Source: Spirochaetales bacterium
Lineage (GTDB): Bacteria; Spirochaetota; Spirochaetia; Sphaerochaetales; Sphaerochaetaceae
Length of the DNA stretch: 5,790 nt
Direction: 5' to 3'
Assembly: GCA_012519125.1 (NCBI GenBank)
Contig: JAAYQY010000375.1
Coordinates: forward strand, 1-5,790
In this document: piece after piece, positions 1 to 5,578 of the stretch
Numbering within the stretch: the first letter of the stretch is position 1
How the letters are laid out: every line of letters begins with the position of its first letter
The notes under the pieces: model-generated
The model's input: only the letters and a program-made list of their open reading frames with translations
What the model was told of the DNA's origin: nothing
The model's database searches: none
Translations under genes and position numbers: made by a program

Positions 1-1193
1 AGGCGGGTGTACCCACCGGGCTTGAGCATGTCGGTGGCAAGAGTAATCGGGCGGATACCGCTTTCAAAGAGGTCCTTGACAGTGAATGCGGTAGCCCCTC
101 CGCTGTAGGAGATGGGAAGCTTTCCGCCAAACTCCTTGCTCAGCAGTGTGGCAACCTTGGTGGAGATGGGAAGCAGGGAACGGCCGGACATGTACATCTC
201 GTTTCCGGGAAGCACGCCCTGATCGTTGACAGAGCCCAAGGTGTTGGTGAGCTTGACGCCAAATCCCCTGCCCTCTTTCTTGGCAAGGTCCACCAGGCGG
301 TGAAGCATGGCGATGGCATCCGTATACTGCAGGTCATGCTCAAAGTTCTCACGGGTAAGGGTGATGTAATCGAAGCCGAGGTCATCAAGGATCTTGCGCA
401 CTGCATCGAAACCGAGCAGGGTGGGATTGAGCTTGACGAACGTATCGACCTTCTTTTCGGTGAGCATGTAGGTGCAGATGGCCTCGATCTCTTTCGGAGG
501 ACAGCCGTGCATGGTGCTCAAGGTGGTCGAAGGACTGATGTTTGCACTGATCTTGGTGCTGATGCCCTTCAGTTTCTTCTCCAGACCTTCCCAGGGAGTG
601 CCTTCGAAGAGCCCTTCGTCGAGCATCGCCTCAAGTTCCTTGAGATACTCGTTGAATCGCTCATCCTTGCGTGCATCGATCATGGAGTCGATGTACTGTT
701 GCATTTTCTCCGTCTTGATGCCTTCGAGGTTGTACCCAACGGACATATTGAAGATAAAGGAAGGCTTCTCAAACTTTCCTTTGTGCATTGCTGCCTCGAG
801 CACGTGCAGGATGATCCAAGCCTTGGCATACTCATCCCAAGCCTTGGGAAGGGTAAACTCGGTCGACCATTCGACGTTGTATGCCTCGTCACGGGCGTCA
901 ATGCAGGGCTTGTCAATCTCCAGCGTATCCATAACCTGGACGGTCTTCAGCTCGATGAACCGGCCGCCGACGAGATAGCTGGCAATGATATTTTGTGCCA
1001 ACTGGGTATGAGGACCGGCTGCAGGACCGACTGGTGTTGAGCAACGTTGGTTGAAAACGCTGAGGCTTTGCTTGCCTGCGTCCTGGTAGAACTGTTCTTC
1101 GGCAATGCCGAAAATTGCATGATGATTACGGTATTCACCGACAATACGACTGATAAGTTCCGAGAAGGGAACTGGGCGCATAATGTCTCCCAT
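1..1193 (-). CDS. ygfK: YgfK-type putative selenate reductase / purine-catabolism flavoprotein, N-terminal part (runs off left edge)
   Basis: Reading the minus strand from ATG at 1193 gives 397 uninterrupted codons to the window edge. The protein opens MGDIMRPVPFSELISRI, nearly the same as E. coli YgfK (about 1,030 residues in the family, so roughly 60% is missing). Further YgfK-like blocks are TPVGPAAGPHTQLAQNI (residues 53-69), GGRFIELKTVQ (76-86), FNMSVGYNLEGIK (148-160), STMHGCPP (226-233), FVKLNPTLLG (252-261) and ATDMLKPGG (386-394). This part resembles the FMN-binding TIM barrel of dihydroorotate/dihydropyrimidine dehydrogenases. In the family the missing C-terminal part is a glutamate-synthase-small-subunit-like FAD/NAD(P) and Fe-S module. 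The family is named putative selenate reductase, but genetics in enteric and gut bacteria tie its cluster to anaerobic purine/urate breakdown. A cytoplasmic redox enzyme is expected. AAGGAG at 1199-1204, 5 nt upstream, supports this start; Met5 (1181) is the only nearby alternative. The identity is confident, the exact reaction is not. Confidence 0.95.
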   Translation of the reverse strand, partial: MGDIMRPVPFSELISRIVGEYRNHHAIFGIAEEQFYQDAGKQSLSVFNQRCSTPVGPAAGPHTQLAQNIIASYLVGGRFIELKTVQVMDTLEIDKPCIDARDEAYNVEWSTEFTLPKAWDEYAKAWIILHVLEAAMHKGKFEKPSFIFNMSVGYNLEGIKTEKMQQYIDSMIDARKDERFNEYLKELEAMLDEGLFEGTPWEGLEKKLKGISTKISANISPSTTLSTMHGCPPKEIEAICTYMLTEKKVDTFVKLNPTLLGFDAVRKILDDLGFDYITLTRENFEHDLQYTDAIAMLHRLVDLAKKEGRGFGVKLTNTLGSVNDQGVLPGNEMYMSGRSLLPISTKVATLLSKEFGGKLPISYSGGATAFTVKDLFESGIRPITLATDMLKPGGYTR

Positions 1194-1215
1194 ACTCACT
1201 CCTTCAAAAGGTGTC

Positions 1216-1233
1216 GCCGGACCGAGGCCCGAC
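1216..1233 (-). other. Small hairpin at the predicted 5' end of the ygfK mRNA
   Basis: On the minus strand GTCGGGC (1233-1227) can pair with GTCCGGC (1222-1216) around a CTCG tetraloop: seven pairs, two of them G-T wobbles. The predicted transcription start (about 1234-1236) would place this stem at the very 5' end of the message, some 23 bases before the ygfK start codon, with the ribosome binding site free. It could protect the 5' end from decay. No run of U follows, so it is not a terminator. The stem is short and may be incidental. Confidence 0.4.
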
Positions 1234-1237
1234 CATA

Positions 1238-1258
1238 TTCATTCTAATGCAGAATGAA
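1238..1258. promoter_or_regulatory. Operator-like 8-5-8 palindrome over the ygfK -10 box
   Basis: TTCATTCT (1238-1245) and AGAATGAA (1251-1258) are perfect inverted copies around the spacer AATGC. The site fully covers the putative -10 hexamer of the ygfK promoter (1241-1246). A dimeric repressor bound here would block RNA polymerase. As an RNA stem it would lie mostly upstream of the predicted transcription start, so a DNA operator is the better reading. The regulator is unknown and no regulator gene lies in the window. Confidence 0.6.
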
Positions 1259-1268
1259 GAGAAGTCAA
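1241..1268 (-). promoter_or_regulatory. Predicted sigma-70-type promoter for ygfK
   Basis: On the minus strand TTGACT (1268-1263) and TAGAAT (1246-1241) are separated by 16 bases, both close to the sigma-70 consensus. Transcription would begin near 1234-1236 and give a leader of about 40 bases before the ATG at 1193. The upstream flank is rich in A and T. The palindrome at 1238-1258 overlaps the -10 box, and direct repeats lie just upstream of the -35 box, so this promoter probably has more than one control input. Confidence 0.6.
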
Positions 1269-1276
1269 TAAAAATT

Positions 1277-1292
1277 GCAACATTTCGCAACA
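1277..1292. repeat. Phased GCAACA direct repeats upstream of the ygfK -35 box
   Basis: GCAACA occurs at 1277-1282 and again at 1287-1292, exactly ten bases (about one helical turn) apart; read toward ygfK these are two TGTTGC units. The nearer copy ends 8 bases from the -35 hexamer, a typical place for an activator that contacts polymerase. Two six-base copies is a weak repeat, so the functional reading is inference. Confidence 0.35.
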
Positions 1293-1308
1293 AATCCGCA
1301 GAGATTTT

Positions 1309-1337
1309 CCACCCTTACCTTGTTCATCAAAGGGTGG
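1309..1337. promoter_or_regulatory. Inverted repeat CCACCCTT / AAGGGTGG in the intergenic region
   Basis: CCACCCTT (1309-1316) and AAGGGTGG (1330-1337) are perfect eight-base inverted copies with a 13-base spacer. On the plus strand the right arm is followed by TATTTT, faintly like a terminator, but no plus-strand gene lies upstream for it to end. It could be a second operator in the divergent region, or it could stop stray transcription into the PLP genes. It sits about 110-140 bases upstream of the plus-strand promoter and about 40-70 bases upstream of the ygfK -35 box. Confidence 0.4.
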
Positions 1338-1448
1338 TATTTTAAGAATTGATTCCTTCACAAAACGATCTTTTCGATAAATTTCTTCTTTCATACTACG
1401 ACTTAACGCAAATTAATTTCCAAAAATTCAACTTTCACGAATTGTGGC

Positions 1449-1476
1449 TTTACATTTTACTTCTTTACGGTATACT
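1449..1476 (+). promoter_or_regulatory. Predicted sigma-70-type promoter for the PLP-enzyme genes
   Basis: TTTACA (1449-1454) and TATACT (1471-1476) are separated by 16 bases, both one change from consensus. The start of transcription would be near 1483, giving a leader of about 40 bases. AT-rich sequence with several A and T tracts lies upstream. The same stretch makes a TTG start at 1476 implausible for the downstream gene. Confidence 0.6.
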
Positions 1477-1510
1477 TGACTAATCTGAAAAAGCAACACA
1501 GTATCACCAC

Positions 1511-1515
1511 GGAGG
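1511..1515 (+). promoter_or_regulatory. Shine-Dalgarno site that fixes the PLP-enzyme start at 1524
   Basis: GGAGG lies 8 bases before ATG 1524 and is a strong ribosome binding site. The reading frame stays open upstream to a TTG at 1476, but that codon overlaps the -10 box and has no ribosome binding site, so 1524 is chosen. Confidence 0.85.
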
Positions 1516-1523
1516 AAATAGAC

Positions 1524-2990
1524 ATGTTGATCAATCTGAATGTCAATGAGGAAGTGCGCGCAAAGAACATCCAACGCTGTAAGGAAAAGGGAATCCTGCT
1601 TCCTACCTTCAAGCAGATGGTGGATCCTTCTACCGTACCTGATGATATCAAGGAAAAGCTCAGCCACGTAGGGCTGTGGGATGTCGATCCGCTGAACCTG
1701 TTCAGAATTACCTGGAAGAACGAGCCCACCAAGCAGGGTGGAACCTTCGGTGGTGTCAACTATGTTGAGGTTCCCCGTGAGCTCACCGGCATCAAGGCAA
1801 GGATCCTGTGTCTGGTCGGCAAGTGGTTCCCCACCGGTGCCCATAAGGTAGGCGCAACCTATGGTTGTCTTGCTCCGGCTCTGGTTTCCGGCAACTTTGA
1901 CTCAGTGAACCAGCAGGCTGTGTGGCCCTCCACCGGCAACTACTGCCGTGGTGGTGCCTACAACTCCTCACTGCTTGGCTGCCAGTCCATCGCCATCCTT
2001 CCCGAGGAGATGAGCCAGGAGCGCTTCAACTGGCTGAAGACCGTCGCAGGCGAAGTCATCGCCACCCCCGGTTGCGAATCAAACGTCAAGGAAATCTTTG
2101 ACAAGTGCCATGAGCTCGATGCAGAGCGCGGTCAGCACATTGTCATCTTCAACCAGTTCGAAGAGTTCGGCAACTACCTGTGGCATTACACGGTAACCGG
2201 TGCAGCTCTGCTCGAAATCCTCAAGGATGAGGACGTTGCAGCTGAAAACGTCTGTGGTTTTGTCTCTGCAACCGGCTCAGGAGGAACCCTTGCAGCTGGC
2301 GATTTGCTGAAAACTCACTTTCCCCAGATGAAGATTGCTGCTTCCGAAGCTGTGCAATGCCCCACCTTGCTGCGCAACGGTTTTGGAGGCCACCGCATCG
2401 AAGGTATCGGCGACAAGCACGTGCCCTGGGTACACAACGTACGGAATACCGATATGGTCATTGCCGTTGACGACCAGGACTGCATGGACATCTATCGCCT
2501 CTTCAATGAGCCCGCCGGTATCGAGTACCTGAAGAAGATGGGTGTGAGCGATGAAGACATTGCAACCCTTCCGATGTATGGCATCAGCGGAGTCGGCAAC
2601 GTGCTTGCAGCCATCAAGATGGCCAAGTACTACGAGCTGGGTGAAGATGATGTGGTGCTCACTGTCCTGACCGACAGTTCAGAGATGTACACATCCCGCC
2701 TGAAAGAGCAGACTGAGATCCAGGGCGCTTTCGACGAATACGCAGCAGTGCGTGCCCTCGCCGGTTGCTTCCACCACCAGACCATTGATGGAGCCCTTGA
2801 GCTCTCGTACTACGAACGGCTCAGGGTGCACAACCTCAAGTACTACACGTGGGTTGAGCAGCAGGGCAAGACGTACGAAGAGATCAACGCCCAGTGGTAT
2901 GACAAGAACTATTGGAAGCAGATTCCTGCCTATGCTGAACAAATCGATGCTATGATTGAAGCGTTCAACGAGGAAGTTCTGGCAAAATAA
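1524..2990 (+). CDS. PLP-dependent fold-type II lyase/synthase, TrpB/cysteine-synthase-like, substrate unknown
   Basis: A cytoplasmic protein of 488 residues. About 95 N-terminal residues precede the first catalytic motif. KWFPTGAHKVGA (100-111) carries the likely Schiff-base lysine, Lys108, in a GAHK setting like that of tryptophan synthase beta. STGNYCRGGA (136-145) matches the substrate-carboxylate loop of the fold, and SATGSGGTLAAG (248-259) the glycine-rich loop that binds the PLP phosphate. GISGVGNVLAAIKMA (353-367) and DSSEMYTSR (384-392) follow near the C-terminal end of the catalytic domain. The last ~70 residues are rich in aromatic residues and charge and look like an added tail. 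Members of this fold catalyse beta- or gamma-elimination or replacement on amino acids. This sequence does not resemble YgeX diaminopropionate ammonia-lyase in its motifs, and I cannot name its substrate. It is divergent from ygfK and followed by a second fold-type II enzyme, which suggests amino-acid catabolism linked to the YgfK pathway. Other possibilities are a cysteine-synthase-like sulfhydrylase or an OrtB-like thiolase subunit. The family call is firm; the function is open. Confidence 0.88.
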   Translation: MLINLNVNEEVRAKNIQRCKEKGILLPTFKQMVDPSTVPDDIKEKLSHVGLWDVDPLNLFRITWKNEPTKQGGTFGGVNYVEVPRELTGIKARILCLVGKWFPTGAHKVGATYGCLAPALVSGNFDSVNQQAVWPSTGNYCRGGAYNSSLLGCQSIAILPEEMSQERFNWLKTVAGEVIATPGCESNVKEIFDKCHELDAERGQHIVIFNQFEEFGNYLWHYTVTGAALLEILKDEDVAAENVCGFVSATGSGGTLAAGDLLKTHFPQMKIAASEAVQCPTLLRNGFGGHRIEGIGDKHVPWVHNVRNTDMVIAVDDQDCMDIYRLFNEPAGIEYLKKMGVSDEDIATLPMYGISGVGNVLAAIKMAKYYELGEDDVVLTVLTDSSEMYTSRLKEQTEIQGAFDEYAAVRALAGCFHHQTIDGALELSYYERLRVHNLKYYTWVEQQGKTYEEINAQWYDKNYWKQIPAYAEQIDAMIEAFNEEVLAK

Positions 2991-3005
2991 GCCAATTGAG
3001 AGTGC

Positions 3006-3037
3006 AAATGCCGGGCCTTGGGTCCGGCATTTTCTTT
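3006..3037 (+). terminator. Intercistronic terminator-like hairpin between the two PLP-enzyme genes
   Basis: AAATGCCGGGCC (3006-3017) pairs with GGTCCGGCATTT (3021-3032) over twelve pairs, one a G-T wobble, around a three-base loop, followed by T-rich sequence to 3037. It starts 15 bases after the first gene's stop, and the next gene's GGAGG begins at 3043. It has the form of an intrinsic terminator, so it probably lowers but may not abolish transcription of the downstream gene. It could also protect the 3' end of the upstream message. Confidence 0.7.
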
Positions 3038-3051
3038 GAATCGGAGGAAGT

Positions 3052-4278
3052 ATGCGGTTTATCTACGAGTGTTGCGATTGCCATCAGGTGTATGAGACTG
3101 ATGAAGTGTTTTACCAGTGCCCCAGTTGTGCACAGAAAAATGACGGGACTGCTTTCCCACTGGGAAATGTCATCGTCAAACTCAACGAGGAAGATCTTGC
3201 CAAGCTGAAAGAGCAGGAACATGTAAGCATGTACGACTTCTTCCCCTATCAGGTTCCTCACAAGGATGTGTATCCGGTGGGAGGAACCCCGATAGCCAGA
3301 CCCAAGCGGCTTGCAGAGAAGTATGGGCTGAAGAACATCTTTTGCAAATTGGACAGCGCCCTGCCCTCAGGCTCCTTCAAGGACCGTGCAAGCCAGTTGA
3401 TCGCTGCCCAGGCAATTGCCCACAAGCAGAACCGTATAGCTCTTGCTTCCACGGGCAATGCGGGGGCAGCCATGAGCTGTGCCGGTGCCGCCTATGGCCT
3501 TGAGATCATTCTCTTCGTCCCGGCCACCGCCCCGGTGAACAAGCTGATGCAGAGCGTACTCTATGGAGCAACGGTAGTTCCGGTAAAGGGTTCCTATGAT
3601 GATGCGTTTGCTCTTTCCATCGCCTATACCAAGCAGTTTGGCGGCATCAACCGCAATACTGCGTACAATCCGATGACCATCGAAGGAAAGAAGAGCATCT
3701 CCATCGAATTGTTCGAGCAGTTGGGTCGCAAGGTCCCTGATGTGGTCTATGTTTCGGTGGGTGATGGATGCATCTACGCCGGAGTCTACAAGGGCTTCTA
3801 TGACCTGAAGATGGCAGGACTCATCGACAAGGTTCCCCATATCGTATGTGCACAGAGCAAACAGAGCAATGCAATCAGCCGCGCATGGAAGACTGGAGAT
3901 TTCTCCAACCTTGCAAAGGCCACGACCCGTGCCGACTCAATCAGTGTCGAAAGCCCTGCCAACGGCAGGATGGCTGTCCGATACATCCATGAGAGCGAAG
4001 GATGGGCAACCGAGGTTGACGACAGCGAGATTCTTGAGGCCCAGCTTGAGCTTGCAAAGGAAGCTGGCATCTTCGTAGAGCCTGCCGCCGCCTGCGCATG
4101 GGCAGCACTGAAAGCAGACCATACGATGCTGAGAGAGCGCTTCGGATCCGATGTCGATGTCTGCGTCCTGTTCACCGGAAGCGGTTTCAAGGATATGGCG
4201 GTATTCACCGGCAAGGTTTCGATCCCCGAGGCGATCGAGAACAGCAAGGAAGCTGTGATCAAACGGTTCGAGCGATAA
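3052..4278 (+). CDS. Threonine-synthase-like PLP-dependent enzyme with N-terminal Cys cluster
   Basis: A protein of 408 residues, a usual length for the shorter threonine synthase class. Cys7/Cys10 and Cys23/Cys26 form a zinc-ribbon-like pair of CxxC motifs, seen at the start of many prokaryotic threonine synthases. SGSFKDR (106-112) holds the PLP lysine, Lys110. STGNAGAA (133-140) is the substrate-binding loop, and TGSGFKD (375-381) matches the C-terminal TGxGxKD signature of threonine synthase. The expected glycine-rich phosphate loop near 235-244 reads VGDGCIYAG, where many relatives have GDGGN. Threonine synthase converts O-phosphohomoserine to threonine, but related enzymes act as ammonia-lyases or on other beta/gamma-substituted amino acids. 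No homoserine kinase or dehydrogenase gene is nearby; its neighbours are another PLP enzyme and ygfK, so a catabolic role is at least as likely as threonine synthesis. GGAGG at 3043-3047, 4 bases before the ATG, supports the start. It probably shares the 1449-1476 promoter by readthrough. The gene symbol is left blank because thrC function is not shown. Confidence 0.85.
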   Translation: MRFIYECCDCHQVYETDEVFYQCPSCAQKNDGTAFPLGNVIVKLNEEDLAKLKEQEHVSMYDFFPYQVPHKDVYPVGGTPIARPKRLAEKYGLKNIFCKLDSALPSGSFKDRASQLIAAQAIAHKQNRIALASTGNAGAAMSCAGAAYGLEIILFVPATAPVNKLMQSVLYGATVVPVKGSYDDAFALSIAYTKQFGGINRNTAYNPMTIEGKKSISIELFEQLGRKVPDVVYVSVGDGCIYAGVYKGFYDLKMAGLIDKVPHIVCAQSKQSNAISRAWKTGDFSNLAKATTRADSISVESPANGRMAVRYIHESEGWATEVDDSEILEAQLELAKEAGIFVEPAAACAWAALKADHTMLRERFGSDVDVCVLFTGSGFKDMAVFTGKVSIPEAIENSKEAVIKRFER

Positions 4279-4297
4279 CGAAACTCACTCGAAGGGG

Positions 4298-4328
4298 CAG
4301 GCTGGCAAATTCGCCAGCCTGTTTTGTC
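4298..4328 (+). terminator. Intrinsic terminator of the PLP-enzyme operon
   Basis: CAGGCTGGC (4298-4306) and GCCAGCCTG (4313-4321) form a perfect nine-pair GC-rich stem with a six-base loop, followed by TTTTGTCT. It lies 20 bases after the stop of the threonine-synthase-like gene and ends just before the convergent hipA stop at 4334. On the minus strand no T-run follows the stem, so it serves mainly the plus-strand transcript. Confidence 0.88.
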
Positions 4329-4333
4329 TGTAC

Positions 4334-5578
4334 TCAGGACCGAATCTGCTGCATCCGAGCCTCGGTCTGTTGCCTCAACAGGGAGAGCAAGGGTCCCCAG
4401 CGTCCTGCATCAGGAGAAGCAGAAAGCACTTCAAATCCCTGCCTCACGTGCTCGCTCATCTCTTCCAACAGGGAAAGCATATAGCGCTTGCCCACCCCAA
4501 GCTCCTGGGCAAGCTTCAGGAAGTGTTCCTTTCGAATGGAATCGATACGATACTCGCCCCCTATTCTCATGGAAAGCTTTGGAGACAGCTGTGCATAGCA
4601 ACGGGTACTCACCAGGTCATAAAAAGGGGCAAGTGTTCCAGAGGAGTTCTCCCCATCATACACAAACGAGATATTCTTCGCATGGGCATCACAATTGCCG
4701 ATAAGGAAGTTGAAGATGACCAGATGCAACAGTTTCTGCAACCCAAGGATGGGAGTCGCAGAGAGCTTTTGCACCAAGGATGCAAGTTGCCCCAAACCAG
4801 GGCCGCCGTCTTCCTCATACTTCCGGTCAGGCATGATGCCAAGCGCTTGGCAAGCATCCTCCTGATGCATACGCTCGATCACCGGAGGGTGTTCGCTCAC
4901 CCTCCTTCGATCATACCGCTCGGTGACGAAGACCGGGATGTCCTCCACCATCACAAGCTCTGTATCTGCAACAGGGAGTGCACACCTCTTTGCCAACTGC
5001 ATGCAGAGGTATTCATTCACAGCCAAATCCTGAAAAGGAACCTTTGAAGGCTTGAGGATGTGACTTGAGGCAGCCCCATCCAAGGGCACATGCCAATCAC
5101 CAGAAAATCGGGCAAGCGAAATTTTTTGTTGGGCTCCGGCAAGGGAAAGACCTTTGGCACCAAGAAGCAATGGCCGAACATCCATGTGCCGAATCATTTC
5201 TGCAAGCTCATCCTCCTCCACTTTTCTGTATGTTCCCTGTACGGAATAGTTGGGTTCTGGATCCACTTCCTCCTGCAAGACCAGCGAGCCGGCACACTCC
5301 CTGCCCAAAGCTTCAAGCAACTTCAAGGTACTTGATTCACCAAGATGGAGGTATTCACTGATTCTGCGCCTCATCTCCCCATCAGGAAGGAGGCCTGAGA
5401 AAAAAGGCAGACACTGCTTGGAAGAGAATTCTTGCTCCTGGAGTGGGAGTGAGTGAGAAATTGCCCTTGCGTTGGGATCGGCAAGATAGTGAGGATCATA
5501 CAAGAAGACCACGCCCCGATCGGCTGTACCGACCAGAAGGCCTACCCTTCGATTGTTCTGGGACACAACCAGTGTCAT
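4334..5578 (-). CDS. hipA: HipA-family serine/threonine kinase toxin
   Basis: 414 residues, slightly shorter than E. coli HipA (440). It keeps the HipA layout: an N-terminal HipA_N-like domain (about 1-105) with SLPLQ (43-47), then a kinase-like catalytic domain. LSLAGAQQK (144-152) matches the E. coli loop that holds the autophosphorylated Ser150, here Ser145. SHILKPS (172-178) gives the likely ATP-binding Lys176, and ERYDRR (220-225) is the conserved family block. GNCDAHAKN (294-302) supplies the catalytic Asp297 and Asn302, and PFYDLVS (318-324) the metal-binding Asp321. All key residues are present, so an active enzyme is expected. In E. coli HipA phosphorylates glutamyl-tRNA synthetase, starving cells of charged tRNA and causing persistence; other HipA proteins use other targets, so the substrate here is unknown. 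Its ATG overlaps the hipB stop (ATGA), with GGAGG at 5586-5590 seven bases upstream inside hipB, so the two are translationally coupled. It faces the PLP operon tail to tail. Confidence 0.93.
   Translation of the reverse strand: MTLVVSQNNRRVGLLVGTADRGVVFLYDPHYLADPNARAISHSLPLQEQEFSSKQCLPFFSGLLPDGEMRRRISEYLHLGESSTLKLLEALGRECAGSLVLQEEVDPEPNYSVQGTYRKVEEDELAEMIRHMDVRPLLLGAKGLSLAGAQQKISLARFSGDWHVPLDGAASSHILKPSKVPFQDLAVNEYLCMQLAKRCALPVADTELVMVEDIPVFVTERYDRRRVSEHPPVIERMHQEDACQALGIMPDRKYEEDGGPGLGQLASLVQKLSATPILGLQKLLHLVIFNFLIGNCDAHAKNISFVYDGENSSGTLAPFYDLVSTRCYAQLSPKLSMRIGGEYRIDSIRKEHFLKLAQELGVGKRYMLSLLEEMSEHVRQGFEVLSASPDAGRWGPLLSLLRQQTEARMQQIRS

Larger units (their letters stand above)
1194..1523. other. 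Divergent intergenic control region between ygfK and the PLP-enzyme genes
   Basis: This 330-base stretch has no credible gene. It is clearly more AT-rich than the flanking coding sequence. It holds one sigma-70-like promoter facing each way, a palindrome over the ygfK -10, GCAACA direct repeats ten bases apart, an 8-bp inverted repeat with a 13-nt spacer, and a 10-bp self-complementary AT block (AAATTAATTT, 1410-1419). Between about 1340 and 1445 I see only AT-rich sequence with T-runs, which could be UP-element-like or curved DNA. No tRNA, riboswitch or small ORF with a convincing ribosome binding site was recognised. Confidence 0.8.

Noticed and set aside
300..1040. 246-residue open frame on the plus strand
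   Set aside because: It lies antisense to ygfK, whose minus-strand translation is a near match to a known family across the whole interval; no ribosome binding site or recognisable domain.
1410..1419. AAATTAATTT perfect 10-bp palindrome as an operator
   Set aside because: Short AT-only palindromes are expected by chance in an AT-rich intergenic region; noted only as part of the region description.
1476..1523. N-terminal extension of the first PLP enzyme from a TTG at 1476
   Set aside because: The TTG overlaps the predicted -10 box and lacks a ribosome binding site, whereas ATG 1524 has GGAGG at ideal spacing.
1428..1844. 138-residue minus-strand open frame across the PLP-gene start
   Set aside because: Shadow of the real plus-strand gene; it crosses the promoter and has no supporting motifs.
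3367..3840. 157-residue minus-strand open frame
   Set aside because: Fully inside and antisense to the threonine-synthase-like gene, with no homology recognised.
4370..5047. 225-residue open frame on the plus strand
   Set aside because: Antisense to hipA, which has all its family motifs; low-complexity composition and no ribosome binding site.
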